In this document: piece after piece, positions 49,640 through 58,031 of the stretch
Layout: every line of letters starts with the position of its first letter
How positions within the stretch are numbered: position 1 is the stretch's first letter
NCBI RefSeq assembly: GCF_014649335.1
Contig: NZ_BMSV01000005.1
Coordinates: 248,001-312,000 of the forward strand
DNA length: 64,000 nt
DNA from: Streptomyces roseolilacinus
GTDB lineage: Bacteria; Actinomycetota; Actinomycetes; Streptomycetales; Streptomycetaceae
Reading direction: 5' to 3'
Made by a program: the position numbers and the translations under genes
Notes under the pieces: generated by a model
Seen by the model: only the letters and a program-made list of their open reading frames with translations
Told to the model about the DNA's origin: nothing
Databases searched by the model: none

Positions 49640-52593
49640 CGTCCGCGCCCTCCCTCGGTCCCGTCCGTGGCTCCCACCGTGCTCCGTCCGCTGTCCGCGT
49701 CGTATCCGCCGTCCGGCGCGCGCAGCCGCACCAGTTCCGTCAGTTCGGCGTCGGTCAGCTCCGTGAGGGCCGCCTCCCCGGCGCCGCCCAGCACCGCGTC
49801 CGCCAACCGCCGCTTGCGCGTCAGCATCCTCGCGATGCGGTCCTCGACGGTGCCCTCGGCGATCAGCCGGTGCACCTGCACCGGCTGGGTCTGCCCGATG
49901 CGGTACGCCCGGTCGGTGGCCTGCGCCTCCACGGCCGGGTTCCACCAGCGGTCGTAGTGCACGACGTGCTCCGCGCGCGTGAGGTTCAGCCCGGTGCCCG
50001 CCGCCTTCAGCGACAGCAGGAACACCGGCACCTCGCCGTCCTGGAAGCGGCCGACCATCGCCTCGCGCTCCGCGACCGGGGTGCCGCCGTGCAGCAGTTG
50101 CGCCCGTACGCCCCGCGCGGCGAGGTGGTCCCGCAGCAGCCGCGCCATGCGCACGTACTGGGTGAAGACCAGCACGCTCGCGCCCCCGGCGAGGATCGTG
50201 TCGAGGAGTTCGTCCAACAGTTCCAGCTTGCCGGACCGGCCGGCGAGCCGCGGCGCGCCCTCCTCCTTCAGGTACTGGGCGGGGTGGTTGCAGATCTGCT
50301 TCAGCGCGGTCAGCAGCGTGACGACCAGGCCGCGCCGCTCCATGCCGTCCGCCGCGGCGATCGCGGCGAGCGTCTCGCGCACCACCGCCTCGTACAGTCC
50401 GGCCTGCTCCTTCGTCAGGGACACCGCGCGGTCCGTCTCCGTCTTCGGCGGCAGCTCCGGCGCGATCCCCGGGTCGGACTTGCGGCGGCGCAGCAGGAAC
50501 GGCCGGACCAGCCGGGACAGCCGCTCGGCGGCCGCCGGGTCGGCGCCGCCCTCGACGGCCTGCGCGTACCGGCCGCGGAACGTGCCGAGGCGGCCGAGCA
50601 GTCCGGGCGTCGTCCAGTCGAGGATCGCCCACAGTTCGGAGAGGTTGTTCTCCACGGGCGTGCCGGTCAGCGCGACGCGTGCCCGCGCGCCGATGGTGCG
50701 CAGCTGCCGGGCGGTCGCCGAGTAGGGGTTCTTGACGTGCTGGGCCTCGTCCGCGACGACCATGCCCCAGTCCACGCGCGCGAGGCGTTCGGCGTCGAGC
50801 CTCATCGTCCCGTACGTGGTGAGCACGAAGCCGCCGGTGACGCCGTCCAGGTCGCGGCGGGGCCCGTGGAAGCGGCGCACGGGGGTGCCGGGCGCGAACC
50901 TCTCGACCTCCCGCTGCCAGTTGCCCATCAGCGACGTGGGGCAGACGACGAGCGTCGGCCCGGCGGCCGCCGGATCGGTCTGACGGTGCAGGTGCAGGGA
51001 GATGAGCGTGATGGTCTTGCCGAGGCCCATGTCGTCGGCGAGGCAGGCGCCGAGCCCGAGGGACGTCATGCGGTGGAGCCAGTTCAGGCCGCGCAGCTGG
51101 TAGTCGCGCAGGGTCGCGGCGAGCGCGGCGGGCCGGCCGACCTCCTGCCGGCCGCCCTCCGGGTCCGCGAGCCGGTCCCGCAGCTCCCGGAGCCAGCCCG
51201 ACGCCTCGACGCCGACCGGCCGCCCGTCCACCTCGGTCGTGCCCGTCAGCACGGCGCCGAGCGCCTCGACGGGAGTGACCTTGCGGTCCCGCTGCTCGCG
51301 GGCGCGCCGTACCTCCTCCGGGTCGACCAGCACCCACTGGTCGCGCAGCCGCACCAGGGGCCGGCCGGCCTCGGCGATCCGGTCCAGCTCGGCGCGGCCG
51401 ACGGGCCGGTCGCCCAGGGCGAAGCGCCAGTCGAAGGCCAGCAGCGCGTCGGCGGACAGGAACGACGGCAGCGCGGAGTCCCGCCCGCGCGGACCGGCGT
51501 CCCCCTCGCCGTGCGCGGGCCCGACGACGGCCTTCGCGGTCAGCGTCCGCGCCAGGTCCTTGGGCCAGTGCACCGGGACGCCGGACTGGGCGAGTGCCCG
51601 GCCGGCCCCGCCCAGCAGCTCGGCGACCTCCTCGTCGGCCAGTTCCAGGGCGTCCGGCACGGCCGCCGACAGCAGCGGCGACAGGGCGGGCCACACGCGC
51701 GCGGCGCGGCGCAGCGCGAGCAGCGCGTCCCGGCGGGCCGACGCCCCGAACGCCGTACCGGCCGCACCCGACCACACGTGCGCGGCGTCCGTGACGAGCG
51801 CGGCGTCACCGGCGTGGTGCAGCTGGGGCACGGCACGGAGGGCGGGGGCGCCGGTACCGGTTCCGGGGGCGGCGGTGGGGGCCCCGTCGGTGGCGCCGTC
51901 CAGGCCCGTCACCTCGATCCGCAGGGAGAGCCGTACGCCCGCGTCGTGCCCGGCCGCCACGTCGGCGGCCCACTCGCGGAGTTCCGGCACGTGGTGCGGC
52001 CCGTCCTGCGCGAACGGCGCGCCGCCCGCGACGAGCGGGGCCGCGGGGGTGCGGGGCAGCACGTCCGCCACCGCGTCCAGGAAGGCGCGCAGCAGCGTCT
52101 CGGGGTCGGGCAGGAGCACCGCCCCGTCGGTGGCCGTGCCGGCGGGCACGGCGTGGGCGGTGGGCGGCATCGACGCGGCGAGCGTCCGCAGCCGGTCGAG
52201 GTCCTCGGGGGCGAGCGGGCCGACCCGCCACGCGTCGTGCCCCGCCCCGGTCACGCCGGGCAGCAACCGGCCCCGGGCGGCGACGTGGAGGGCGAGCAGC
52301 GCGGCGGCCCCCCAGAAGGAGCAGGACCGCGACGGGCCGGGGACGGACCCGGCGCCCGTCCGCGCCAGCAGCGCGAGGGCGTCGCGCACGGGCAGGCAGT
52401 GGGCCCTCACACGGCGGGGAAGGGCGTCGTCGCCGACGACGTCCACCTCCTCGACGGTGCCGAGGCCGAGCGGCCCGGGCAGCGGCCCGCCGTCGGGCGC
52501 CCAGAAGGCGAGGCGGCCGGTGCGTGCGGGATCGGCGGACAGGAAGACGGTGGAGCAGCGGGTGAGGGCGGAGAGAGCGGGGTCCCAGTGCAC
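49636..52593 (-). CDS. SNF2-family ATP-dependent helicase
   Basis: A ~985-residue SNF2/RapA-like helicase. An N-terminal ~470 residues specific to this actinomycete group (LSALTRCSTVFLSADPARTG) precede the two RecA lobes: motif I CLADDMGLGKTITLISLHLH, motif II VADEAQHVKN, motif III ALTGTPVENNLSELWAILDW, motif V/VI LKAAGTGLNLTRAEHVVHYD, then ATDRAYRIGQTQPVQVHRLI. It likely remodels nucleoprotein complexes or RNA polymerase using ATP. The start is uncertain; I used GTG 52593, with GAGGA rather far upstream. The SWIM gene follows with ATGA coupling. Divergent from the desaturase. Confidence 0.88.
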   Translation of the reverse strand: MHWDPALSALTRCSTVFLSADPARTGRLAFWAPDGGPLPGPLGLGTVEEVDVVGDDALPRRVRAHCLPVRDALALLARTGAGSVPGPSRSCSFWGAAALLALHVAARGRLLPGVTGAGHDAWRVGPLAPEDLDRLRTLAASMPPTAHAVPAGTATDGAVLLPDPETLLRAFLDAVADVLPRTPAAPLVAGGAPFAQDGPHHVPELREWAADVAAGHDAGVRLSLRIEVTGLDGATDGAPTAAPGTGTGAPALRAVPQLHHAGDAALVTDAAHVWSGAAGTAFGASARRDALLALRRAARVWPALSPLLSAAVPDALELADEEVAELLGGAGRALAQSGVPVHWPKDLARTLTAKAVVGPAHGEGDAGPRGRDSALPSFLSADALLAFDWRFALGDRPVGRAELDRIAEAGRPLVRLRDQWVLVDPEEVRRAREQRDRKVTPVEALGAVLTGTTEVDGRPVGVEASGWLRELRDRLADPEGGRQEVGRPAALAATLRDYQLRGLNWLHRMTSLGLGACLADDMGLGKTITLISLHLHRQTDPAAAGPTLVVCPTSLMGNWQREVERFAPGTPVRRFHGPRRDLDGVTGGFVLTTYGTMRLDAERLARVDWGMVVADEAQHVKNPYSATARQLRTIGARARVALTGTPVENNLSELWAILDWTTPGLLGRLGTFRGRYAQAVEGGADPAAAERLSRLVRPFLLRRRKSDPGIAPELPPKTETDRAVSLTKEQAGLYEAVVRETLAAIAAADGMERRGLVVTLLTALKQICNHPAQYLKEEGAPRLAGRSGKLELLDELLDTILAGGASVLVFTQYVRMARLLRDHLAARGVRAQLLHGGTPVAEREAMVGRFQDGEVPVFLLSLKAAGTGLNLTRAEHVVHYDRWWNPAVEAQATDRAYRIGQTQPVQVHRLIAEGTVEDRIARMLTRKRRLADAVLGGAGEAALTELTDAELTELVRLRAPDGGYDADSGRSTVGATDGTEGGRGR

Positions 52594-52912
52594 AGTGCTG
52601 TTGCAGTCCTCAAATTTGACTAGCCCGATACGGAAGGGTCGACGGTACCGGAAGAGGGGGACGGAAGAACGCGTTCCGGACGTGAGGCGGCTCACAGGGG
52701 GCGACCGGGGGTGGCGCCGGCACCACCCCCCGCGGAGGGGTGGCCCCCACTCGGTCCGGGTGCTGCCGCCATGGTCCCCGACACCGCCGCGTCCGTAGGT
52801 TCGTGACATGGCGTCGCCCGGCGCAACGGTCCTGCAGGCCACCACGTACCCCGGGGCCGGCGCACCCCACCCGCACCCCGCCGACCTCTCGGCCCACAGA
52901 CCGGAGACAGCC
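52594..52912. other. 319-bp divergent intergenic region
   Basis: No gene seen. It separates the leftward helicase operon from the rightward acyl desaturase and must carry both promoters. It contains a less GC-rich stretch (AATTTGACTAGCC near 52613-52625) that could be promoter DNA. Confidence 0.45.
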
Positions 52913-53986
52913 ATGCCACAGGCCATCGCCGCCCCACCGAAGCGGACCCCGGCCCCCGGCCGCGAGAGCGGCAGCGAGTTCACGCCCCTCCTGCGCACGG
53001 TCCGGGAGCAGGGCCTCCTGGAGCGGCGTCCCGGCTGGTACGCCGCCGGGATCACCGCCAACCTCCTCGCCCTCGCCGCCGTCGCCACCGCGCTCGCCCT
53101 CTTCGGGGACTCGCCCTGGACGCTGCTGCTCGCCGTCCCCCTGGCCGTGTTCTCCGCGCGCACCGGATTCGTCGCCCATGACGCCGGACACGCGCAGATA
53201 GCCGCCCGGCGCCGCACCAACCACCTGCTCCAGATCGTGCACGCCAACCTGCTCCTCGGCATGAGCCAGGAGTGGTGGAACGACAAGCACAACCGCCACC
53301 ACGCGAACCCGAACCACGTCGACAAGGACCCGGACGTCGCCCCGGACGTCCTGGTGTTCGCCCGCCACCAGGCGGGCGGCCGCACCGGCCTGCGCGGCTG
53401 GCTCACCCGCCACCAGGCGTGGCTCTTCTTCCCCCTCACCACCCTCGAAGGGCTCGCCCTGAAGGTGTACGGCTTCCAGGCGGTGTTCTCGGCGCGCGGG
53501 CGGCGGGTCGGGCGGGGCGAGCGCGCCGTCGAGGGCGGCCTCCTCGTCGCCCACGTCGCCGGCTACGCCGCGCTGCTGCTCACCACCATGCCCCCGGGGC
53601 GGGCGCTGCTCTTCGCGGTGATCCACCAGATGCTCCTCGGGCTGCACCTGGGCCTGGCGTTCGCGCCCAACCACAAGGGGATGGCGATGCCCGGCGAGGA
53701 CGGCGGCACCGAGAACTGGGGCCACCTGCGCCGGCAGGTCCTCACCTCGCGCAACATCCGCCGCGGCGCCGTCACCGACTGGCTGCTGGGCGGCCTGAAC
53801 TACCAGATCGAGCACCACCTGTTCCCCAGCATGCCGAGGCCGCACCTCCGCCTGGCGCAGCCCCTGGTCCGCGCGCACTGCCGGGCGCTCGGCATCCCGT
53901 ACACGGAGACGGGCGCGCTCGACTCCTACCGGCAGGTCCTCGGCCACCTGCACACCGTCGGCGAGCCGCTGCGCGCCGCCGCCTGA
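52913..53986 (+). CDS. Membrane acyl-lipid/acyl-CoA desaturase
   Basis: A 357-residue integral-membrane fatty-acid desaturase. The three histidine boxes that bind the di-iron centre are HDAGH (89-93), HNRHH (126-130, in WWNDKHNRHHANPNHVDKD) and QIEHH (298-302, then LFPSMPRPHL). Hydrophobic segments lie at about 42-78 (AAGITANLLALAAVATALAL) and 205-250 (VAHVAGYAALLLTTMPPGRA). The QxxHH third box is typical of front-end/DesA3-like acyl-CoA enzymes that need an electron donor; none is encoded next to it. The ATG at 52913 has GGAGA upstream; the frame is open to 52808. Function: introduces a double bond into membrane acyl chains. Confidence 0.88.
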   Translation: MPQAIAAPPKRTPAPGRESGSEFTPLLRTVREQGLLERRPGWYAAGITANLLALAAVATALALFGDSPWTLLLAVPLAVFSARTGFVAHDAGHAQIAARRRTNHLLQIVHANLLLGMSQEWWNDKHNRHHANPNHVDKDPDVAPDVLVFARHQAGGRTGLRGWLTRHQAWLFFPLTTLEGLALKVYGFQAVFSARGRRVGRGERAVEGGLLVAHVAGYAALLLTTMPPGRALLFAVIHQMLLGLHLGLAFAPNHKGMAMPGEDGGTENWGHLRRQVLTSRNIRRGAVTDWLLGGLNYQIEHHLFPSMPRPHLRLAQPLVRAHCRALGIPYTETGALDSYRQVLGHLHTVGEPLRAAA

Positions 53987-54072
53987 GCCGGTGCCTCCCG
54001 GCCGTACGGCGGCGGAACCGCGCCGGGCGGCCGGTCGTTCACCCCGTGGACCAAGCCGAGAAGGAGGCGCCC

Positions 54073-54258
54073 GTGTCGACGAGGACGAAGGTCATGATCG
54101 GGGGAGTGGCCGTCGGGCTGCTGCTGATGCCCCTGATCGGCTTCTGGATGTCCCTGCTGGTCGTGGTGGGCGTGCCCGCCCTCGCGTACCTGGCCCTCGA
54201 TCCCGGCCAGCGGCGCCGGCTGCGGCGGGCGGCCGGGCGGCGGGAGATCGGCCGCTGA
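54073..54258 (+). CDS. Small membrane protein, 61 aa
   Basis: A 61-residue product: STRTKVMIGGVAVGLLLMPL, IGFWMSLLVVVGVPALAYL, then a basic tail (GQRRRLRRAAGRRE). One long or two close hydrophobic segments (about 7-45) with a cytoplasmic Arg-rich end. The GTG at 54073 has AAGGAGG six bases upstream, a strong site that supports it. Family unknown; it lies 86 bp after the desaturase on the same strand and may be cotranscribed. Confidence 0.65.
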   Translation: MSTRTKVMIGGVAVGLLLMPLIGFWMSLLVVVGVPALAYLALDPGQRRRLRRAAGRREIGR

Positions 54259-54352
54259 GCCCGGGTGACGGCCGCGGCCCGCCCCGAGGGCCTTCCGGCC
54301 GTCCGCCCCGACGGCCCGGCCCCGAGCGGCGGGCGCGTGGCGGGCGGGCCGG

Positions 54353-55270
54353 TCAGCCGGGGCGGACGGCCATGGCGTCCAGACCGGCCAGCAGCCCCGG
54401 CAGGCGCGCGCCGCGTCCCGCCGGCAGCACCTCACCGGGACGCTCGTCGACCAGGACGAACGCGATGTCGTCCGTCCGCGCGACCAGCGACCACCCCGGC
54501 CCGTCCACCCGCAGCGTCCGCGCCCCGCCGGGCGCGAACGCGGACCGCACCCGCCCCGGCGGCGGGGGGTCCTCCAGGTACGCCCGCGCCTCCTCCAGCA
54601 CCCGGCGCACGGTCGCACGGGCGTCCGGCCCCCCGGCAGGGCCCGGCGCGCCGCCGGGGCCCTCCCCGGACGCCCGCCCGTCCACCGGGCCGCCGGCCGG
54701 GGGCCCCGCCCCGGCCGGGGCGAAGTCCTCGGCGCCGAGCTGCTCGCGCCACGCCGTCCACCGGAGGGCGATCTCGTCGGCGCCGAGCCGCCGCTGGGCG
54801 GGCCCCCACGCCGATTCGTCGGGCGGCGACAGCGGCGGCGGTTCCCCCTCCGCCGTCTTCGGGTCGTGCGGCGCCGGCACGCCCGGCGCGGCGACCGCGA
54901 GGGCGAGCGGCCAGCCCGGCAGCGCGGCGACGACGCTGCGCTCGTCGGGGGAGAGGTCGTACTCCATGCCGCAGTCCCAGGCGGCCACCGCGGCCGCGAT
55001 CAGCGACACGTCGTCCACGGCGACCGTCCAGCGCGCCCCCTCGCCGTCCTGCCCGAGCACCAGCCCGTAGCCCTCCGCGTACGGCTCCAGGCCGAGCGCC
55101 CGGCAGGCCTGCGGGTAGTCGTCGCCGAGGACGCCGGGGAACTGCGCGGGGGTGAGCAGCACGGCGGTCAGCACGTACAGCGCGTCGTCGGCGCCGGCTC
55201 CGGCGGACCCGCCCTCCTCGGCGGTCCGTCCCGCGCCGGCGCCCGCGCGCTCGTCGTCCGTCCCGGTCAC
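54353..55270 (-). CDS. Hypothetical protein, ~305 aa
   Basis: The product starts VTGTDDERAGAGAGRTAEEG and continues ALYVLTAVLLTPAQFPGVLG, DDYPQACRALGLEPYAEGYG, RWTVAVDDVSLIAAAVAAWD, PDESAWGPAQRRLGADEIAL, RWTAWREQLG, a Gly/Pro linker, and a C-terminal GWSLVARTDDIAFVLVDERP. Two soluble domains joined by a Gly/Ala/Pro-rich linker, no membrane or export signal. I chose GTG 55270, with GGAGG upstream; the frame is open to 55345. I recognise it only as an actinomycete protein of unknown function. Confidence 0.65.
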   Translation of the reverse strand: MTGTDDERAGAGAGRTAEEGGSAGAGADDALYVLTAVLLTPAQFPGVLGDDYPQACRALGLEPYAEGYGLVLGQDGEGARWTVAVDDVSLIAAAVAAWDCGMEYDLSPDERSVVAALPGWPLALAVAAPGVPAPHDPKTAEGEPPPLSPPDESAWGPAQRRLGADEIALRWTAWREQLGAEDFAPAGAGPPAGGPVDGRASGEGPGGAPGPAGGPDARATVRRVLEEARAYLEDPPPPGRVRSAFAPGGARTLRVDGPGWSLVARTDDIAFVLVDERPGEVLPAGRGARLPGLLAGLDAMAVRPG

Positions 55271-55388
55271 GGAGGCCTCCCGTCGTCCAGTGGCGGCAGC
55301 CCGCGCGGCGCGTCCGTCGGACGCCGCACGGGTCGGTCGGCGCACCTTAACCAGCGAGTAACCCAGCCGTCGAGAGCCCGGGCGACAC

Positions 55389-55709
55389 TCAGGCGGGCGG
55401 CAGCCCGAGGAGGCCCCGCGCCACCGCCTCCGGCGACTCGTCGCGTTCCCGCGCCAGGGCTATGACCGCACGGCAGGCCAGCTCCTGGACGCCGAAGGAC
55501 AGCGCCTCCGGCGACACCCACCCCGCCGCCTCCTCCATGGTGTCCTCCTCGTCGTCGGCGCAGGCGGCGACGTAGGTGGCCGCGGCCTCGAAGATGTTGT
55601 GCTGCCGCCGGGGCGCACCGTTCGCGTCGCCCGCCCCGCCGCCCGGCGACCCGGCGCTCCGGGGGGCCCGGGCGGGGAACGGGAGGAACGTACGCAGTCT
55701 GCCGAACAT
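55389..55709 (-). CDS. Hypothetical protein, 106 aa
   Basis: The product starts MFGRLRTFLPFPARAPRSAG, with a Gly/Ala linker, then RRQHNIFEAAATYVAACADD, EEDTMEEAAGWVSPEALSFG, VQELACRAVIALARERDESP and a short C-terminus. The C-terminal two-thirds look like a small helical domain; the N-terminus is basic and Pro-rich. The start is uncertain (ATG 55709 or GTG 55739). Family not recognised. It is a separate gene between the 305-aa protein and the methyltransferase, all on the minus strand. Confidence 0.55.
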   Translation of the reverse strand: MFGRLRTFLPFPARAPRSAGSPGGGAGDANGAPRRQHNIFEAAATYVAACADDEEDTMEEAAGWVSPEALSFGVQELACRAVIALARERDESPEAVARGLLGLPPA

Positions 55710-55823
55710 GAGGAGCCCACCTTCCCGTGCGGCGAACACGTCGCCGCTGCCTGCCGTTTCGTCAGGTCCAACGTAAGCCGGGCGCCCCGGCGGCAGAAGA
55801 GCGCCCGCTCGTGCGCGCGGAGG

Positions 55824-56423
55824 TCAGGCCACGCGCACGGCCAGGGCCAGGAAGCGGTCGTCCCGGTCCACGTACGACACCAGCCGCCAGCCCGAACCGG
55901 CGAGCAGCGGGCGCAGGTTCGCCTCCGCGCGCAGGTCGTCGCCGGTGAGCGGCCGCCCGTGGCGCGCGGCGAGCGCGGCCCGCCCCACCGGGTGGAACAG
56001 CGCCAGCCGCCCGCCCGGCCGCACCACGCGCGCCAGCTCCCGCAGGTCCTCGGCGGGCCGGGCCAGGTGCGTGACCAGACCGGCGCCGAACACCGCGTCG
56101 AACACGCCGTCCCGCAGCGGCAGCCGGCCCACGTCGCCGAGCAGCAGCGCCCCGCTGCCGTCCCGGCCGGCGCGCACCGCGGCGGTCAGCATCGCGGGCG
56201 TCAGGTCCACGCCGACGACCGTGCCCCCGGGGCCCACGGCGTCCCGCAGCGCCGGCAGGGCCCGCCCGGTGCCGCAGCCGGCGTCCAGGACGGAACCGCC
56301 CGGCCGGAGCCCGAGGTCGGCGACCGCCGCCGCGTACGCCGGGCCGTCGTCGGGGAAGCGCGCGTCCCAGTCGGCCGCCCGTACGGCGAAGAACTCCTGC
56401 ACGTTCCTGTGGTCGTCGTTCAC
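55824..56423 (-). CDS. Class I SAM-dependent methyltransferase
   Basis: A ~199-residue Rossmann-fold methyltransferase. Motif I is GGSVLDAGCGTGRALPALRD. Then VVGVDLTPAMLTAAVRAG carries the acidic residue after strand 2, LLLGDVGRLPLRDGVFDAVF covers motifs II/III, and RELARVVRPGGRLALFHPVG covers post-III. The N-terminus FAVRAADWDARFPDDGPAYA is common among ubiE/UbiG-like enzymes of actinomycetes. Start uncertain: GTG 56423 is used; GTG 56441 or ATG 56465 are possible. Substrate unknown (small molecule or lipid). Confidence 0.82.
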   Translation of the reverse strand: MNDDHRNVQEFFAVRAADWDARFPDDGPAYAAAVADLGLRPGGSVLDAGCGTGRALPALRDAVGPGGTVVGVDLTPAMLTAAVRAGRDGSGALLLGDVGRLPLRDGVFDAVFGAGLVTHLARPAEDLRELARVVRPGGRLALFHPVGRAALAARHGRPLTGDDLRAEANLRPLLAGSGWRLVSYVDRDDRFLALAVRVA

Positions 56424-56570
56424 GTGTTCATGATTCCTCACTCTTCCGCGCGCCATCCCGCGCACGCGCGAGGACGAGTGTGATCGTCCGAGGGCACCGC
56501 TCTGTCATCTTCCGTCAGCTTCCGCATGCGCCCCTGAGCCGGATCCCTCCGGGACTACGGTCCCGGACCC

Positions 56571-57347
56571 ATGGGACAACCGCACCGCACCGCCCCAAGC
56601 CCCCCGGTTCCCGCGCCGTCGTACGCGACGCCCCGCGCCGGCGCCGCCCCGGGCCGTGACGGCACCCGCCCGCCCCCGGACGGCCCCCTCGGGACCGGAC
56701 CCGCCGTGCACCGGACCGGACCTGCGGCGCGACCGCCCGGCGGGCGGGCCCAGGGAGGGGCGGCCACGGGGGCCCGCGGCACCCTGGCGGTGAAGATCCT
56801 CGTGGCGGGCGGCCCGGGGGCGGGCAAGACGACCCTCGTCGGAGCGGTCAGCGAGATCCGCCCGCTGCGCACCGGGAAACGGCTCGCCGAGGCCGGCCCG
56901 GGCGCCGTCGACGACGCCCGGGGAACGGGCCGGGGGACCACCGCCCCGGCCGTGATGGACTTCGGGCGGATCACGATCCGCGCCGGACTCTGCCTGCACC
57001 TCTTCGGCACGCCCGGCCGGGACCGCTCCTGGTTCCTGTGGGACGGGCTGTCCCGGGGCGCCTTCGGCGCCGTCGTCCTCGCCGACACGCGGCGCCTCCA
57101 GGACTGCTTCCCCGTGGTCGACCACCTCGAGTACCGCGGCATCCCGTTCCTCGTCGCCGTCAACCGCTTCCCCGGCGCCCGCCCCCACGCCGCCCACGAG
57201 GTCGCGGCGGCACTGGACCTGGACCGCGGCACCCCCGTCGTGCCCTGCGACGCCCGGGACGGCGACTCCGGGAAGGAGGTCCTCGTCCGGCTCGTCGAAC
57301 ACGCGGGACGCGTCCACACGGCCCGCCTGCCCGGCTCCGCGTCGTGA
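56571..57347 (+). CDS. CvnD-like GTP/ATP-binding protein
   Basis: A 258-residue protein. After a Pro/Ala-rich N-terminal tail (to about 68), it has the P-loop KILVAGGPGAGKTTLVGAVS (about 74-93), then AVMDFGRITI, GTPGRDRSWFLWDGLSRGAF, VVLADTRRLQDCFPVVDHLE and FLVAVNRFPGARPHAAHEVA. This is the conservon D type of Streptomyces: a small GTPase-like switch used with CvnA (kinase), CvnB (Roadblock) and CvnC (DUF742). Here only CvnB follows, after 99 bp. The N-terminal tail is longer than usual; the start at 56571 is not certain. Confidence 0.85.
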   Translation: MGQPHRTAPSPPVPAPSYATPRAGAAPGRDGTRPPPDGPLGTGPAVHRTGPAARPPGGRAQGGAATGARGTLAVKILVAGGPGAGKTTLVGAVSEIRPLRTGKRLAEAGPGAVDDARGTGRGTTAPAVMDFGRITIRAGLCLHLFGTPGRDRSWFLWDGLSRGAFGAVVLADTRRLQDCFPVVDHLEYRGIPFLVAVNRFPGARPHAAHEVAAALDLDRGTPVVPCDARDGDSGKEVLVRLVEHAGRVHTARLPGSAS

Positions 57348-57446
57348 CCCGGTGTCCGGGAGGGTGCTTGCCCCTCCCGCCGTGGTGGGTAAGGCTTACG
57401 CGGACACGGGGAAAACGGGGACATACGAGAACGGGGAGGACCGAGC

Positions 57447-57854
57447 ATGGCGCTCGACAAGGAACTCGACTGGCTCCTGGACGATCTGACCAAGCGCGTC
57501 GCCCACATACGCCACGCCCTGGTGCTGTCGAACGACGGACTCGTGACCGCGGCCAGCAGCGGCCTCGCCCGGGAGGACGCCGAACACCTCGCGGCGGTCT
57601 CGTCCGGCCTGCACAGCCTTGCCCGGGGCGCCGGGCACCACTTCCGGGTGGGGGAGGCGCGCCAGACCATGGTGGAGTTCGAGGACGCGCTGCTCTTCGT
57701 GACCGCCGCCGGCGACGGCAGCTGCCTGTGCGTGCTCAGCGCCGCCGAGGCGGACGTCGGTCACGTCGCGTACGAGATGACGCTGCTCGTCAACCGCGTC
57801 GGGGAGCACCTGGCCGTGGCCTCGCGCCACCCGGACGCACCGGAACCGGCCTAG
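57447..57854 (+). CDS. CvnB-like Roadblock/LC7 protein
   Basis: A 135-residue Roadblock/LC7 domain: LDWLLDDLTKRVAHIRHALV, LSNDGLVTAASSGLAREDAE, HLAAVSSGLHSLARGAGHHF, ALLFVTAAGDGSCLCVLSAA, DVGHVAYEMTLLVNRVGEHL. In conservons, CvnB acts as a scaffold or GAP-like partner for the CvnD switch. Here it comes after the CvnD-like gene (usual order A-B-C-D), with no CvnA or CvnC in sight. GGGGAGGA precedes the ATG. Ended by a strong hairpin. Confidence 0.88.
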   Translation: MALDKELDWLLDDLTKRVAHIRHALVLSNDGLVTAASSGLAREDAEHLAAVSSGLHSLARGAGHHFRVGEARQTMVEFEDALLFVTAAGDGSCLCVLSAAEADVGHVAYEMTLLVNRVGEHLAVASRHPDAPEPA

Positions 57855-57930
57855 AGGACCGTCCGACCTCCACGAGGACCGTGGAAGAGCCGTCCGATCG
57901 ACGGGGCCGGCGTGACGGGCCCGTGGATCG

Positions 57931-57974
57931 CCGGGGACGGACGGCGGGGCGGAGGCCCCGCCGCCCGTCCCCGG
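57931..57974. terminator. 20-bp hairpin between convergent genes
   Basis: 57931-57950 (CCGGGGACGGACGGCGGGGC) pairs with 57955-57974 across the loop GGAG with one mismatch. It lies between the CvnB-like and SGNH-VCBS genes. Confidence 0.8.
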
Positions 57975-58031
57975 CGGATCGGTGTTCCCGGCTGCGGAAG
58001 CGGAGAACGGCGCCGGTCGTCGGCGGTGTCG

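Noticed and set aside
57360..57446. TTGCCC...TAAGGC as promoter of the CvnB-like gene
   Set aside because: The -10 part lacks the final T of TANNNT; too weak to annotate.
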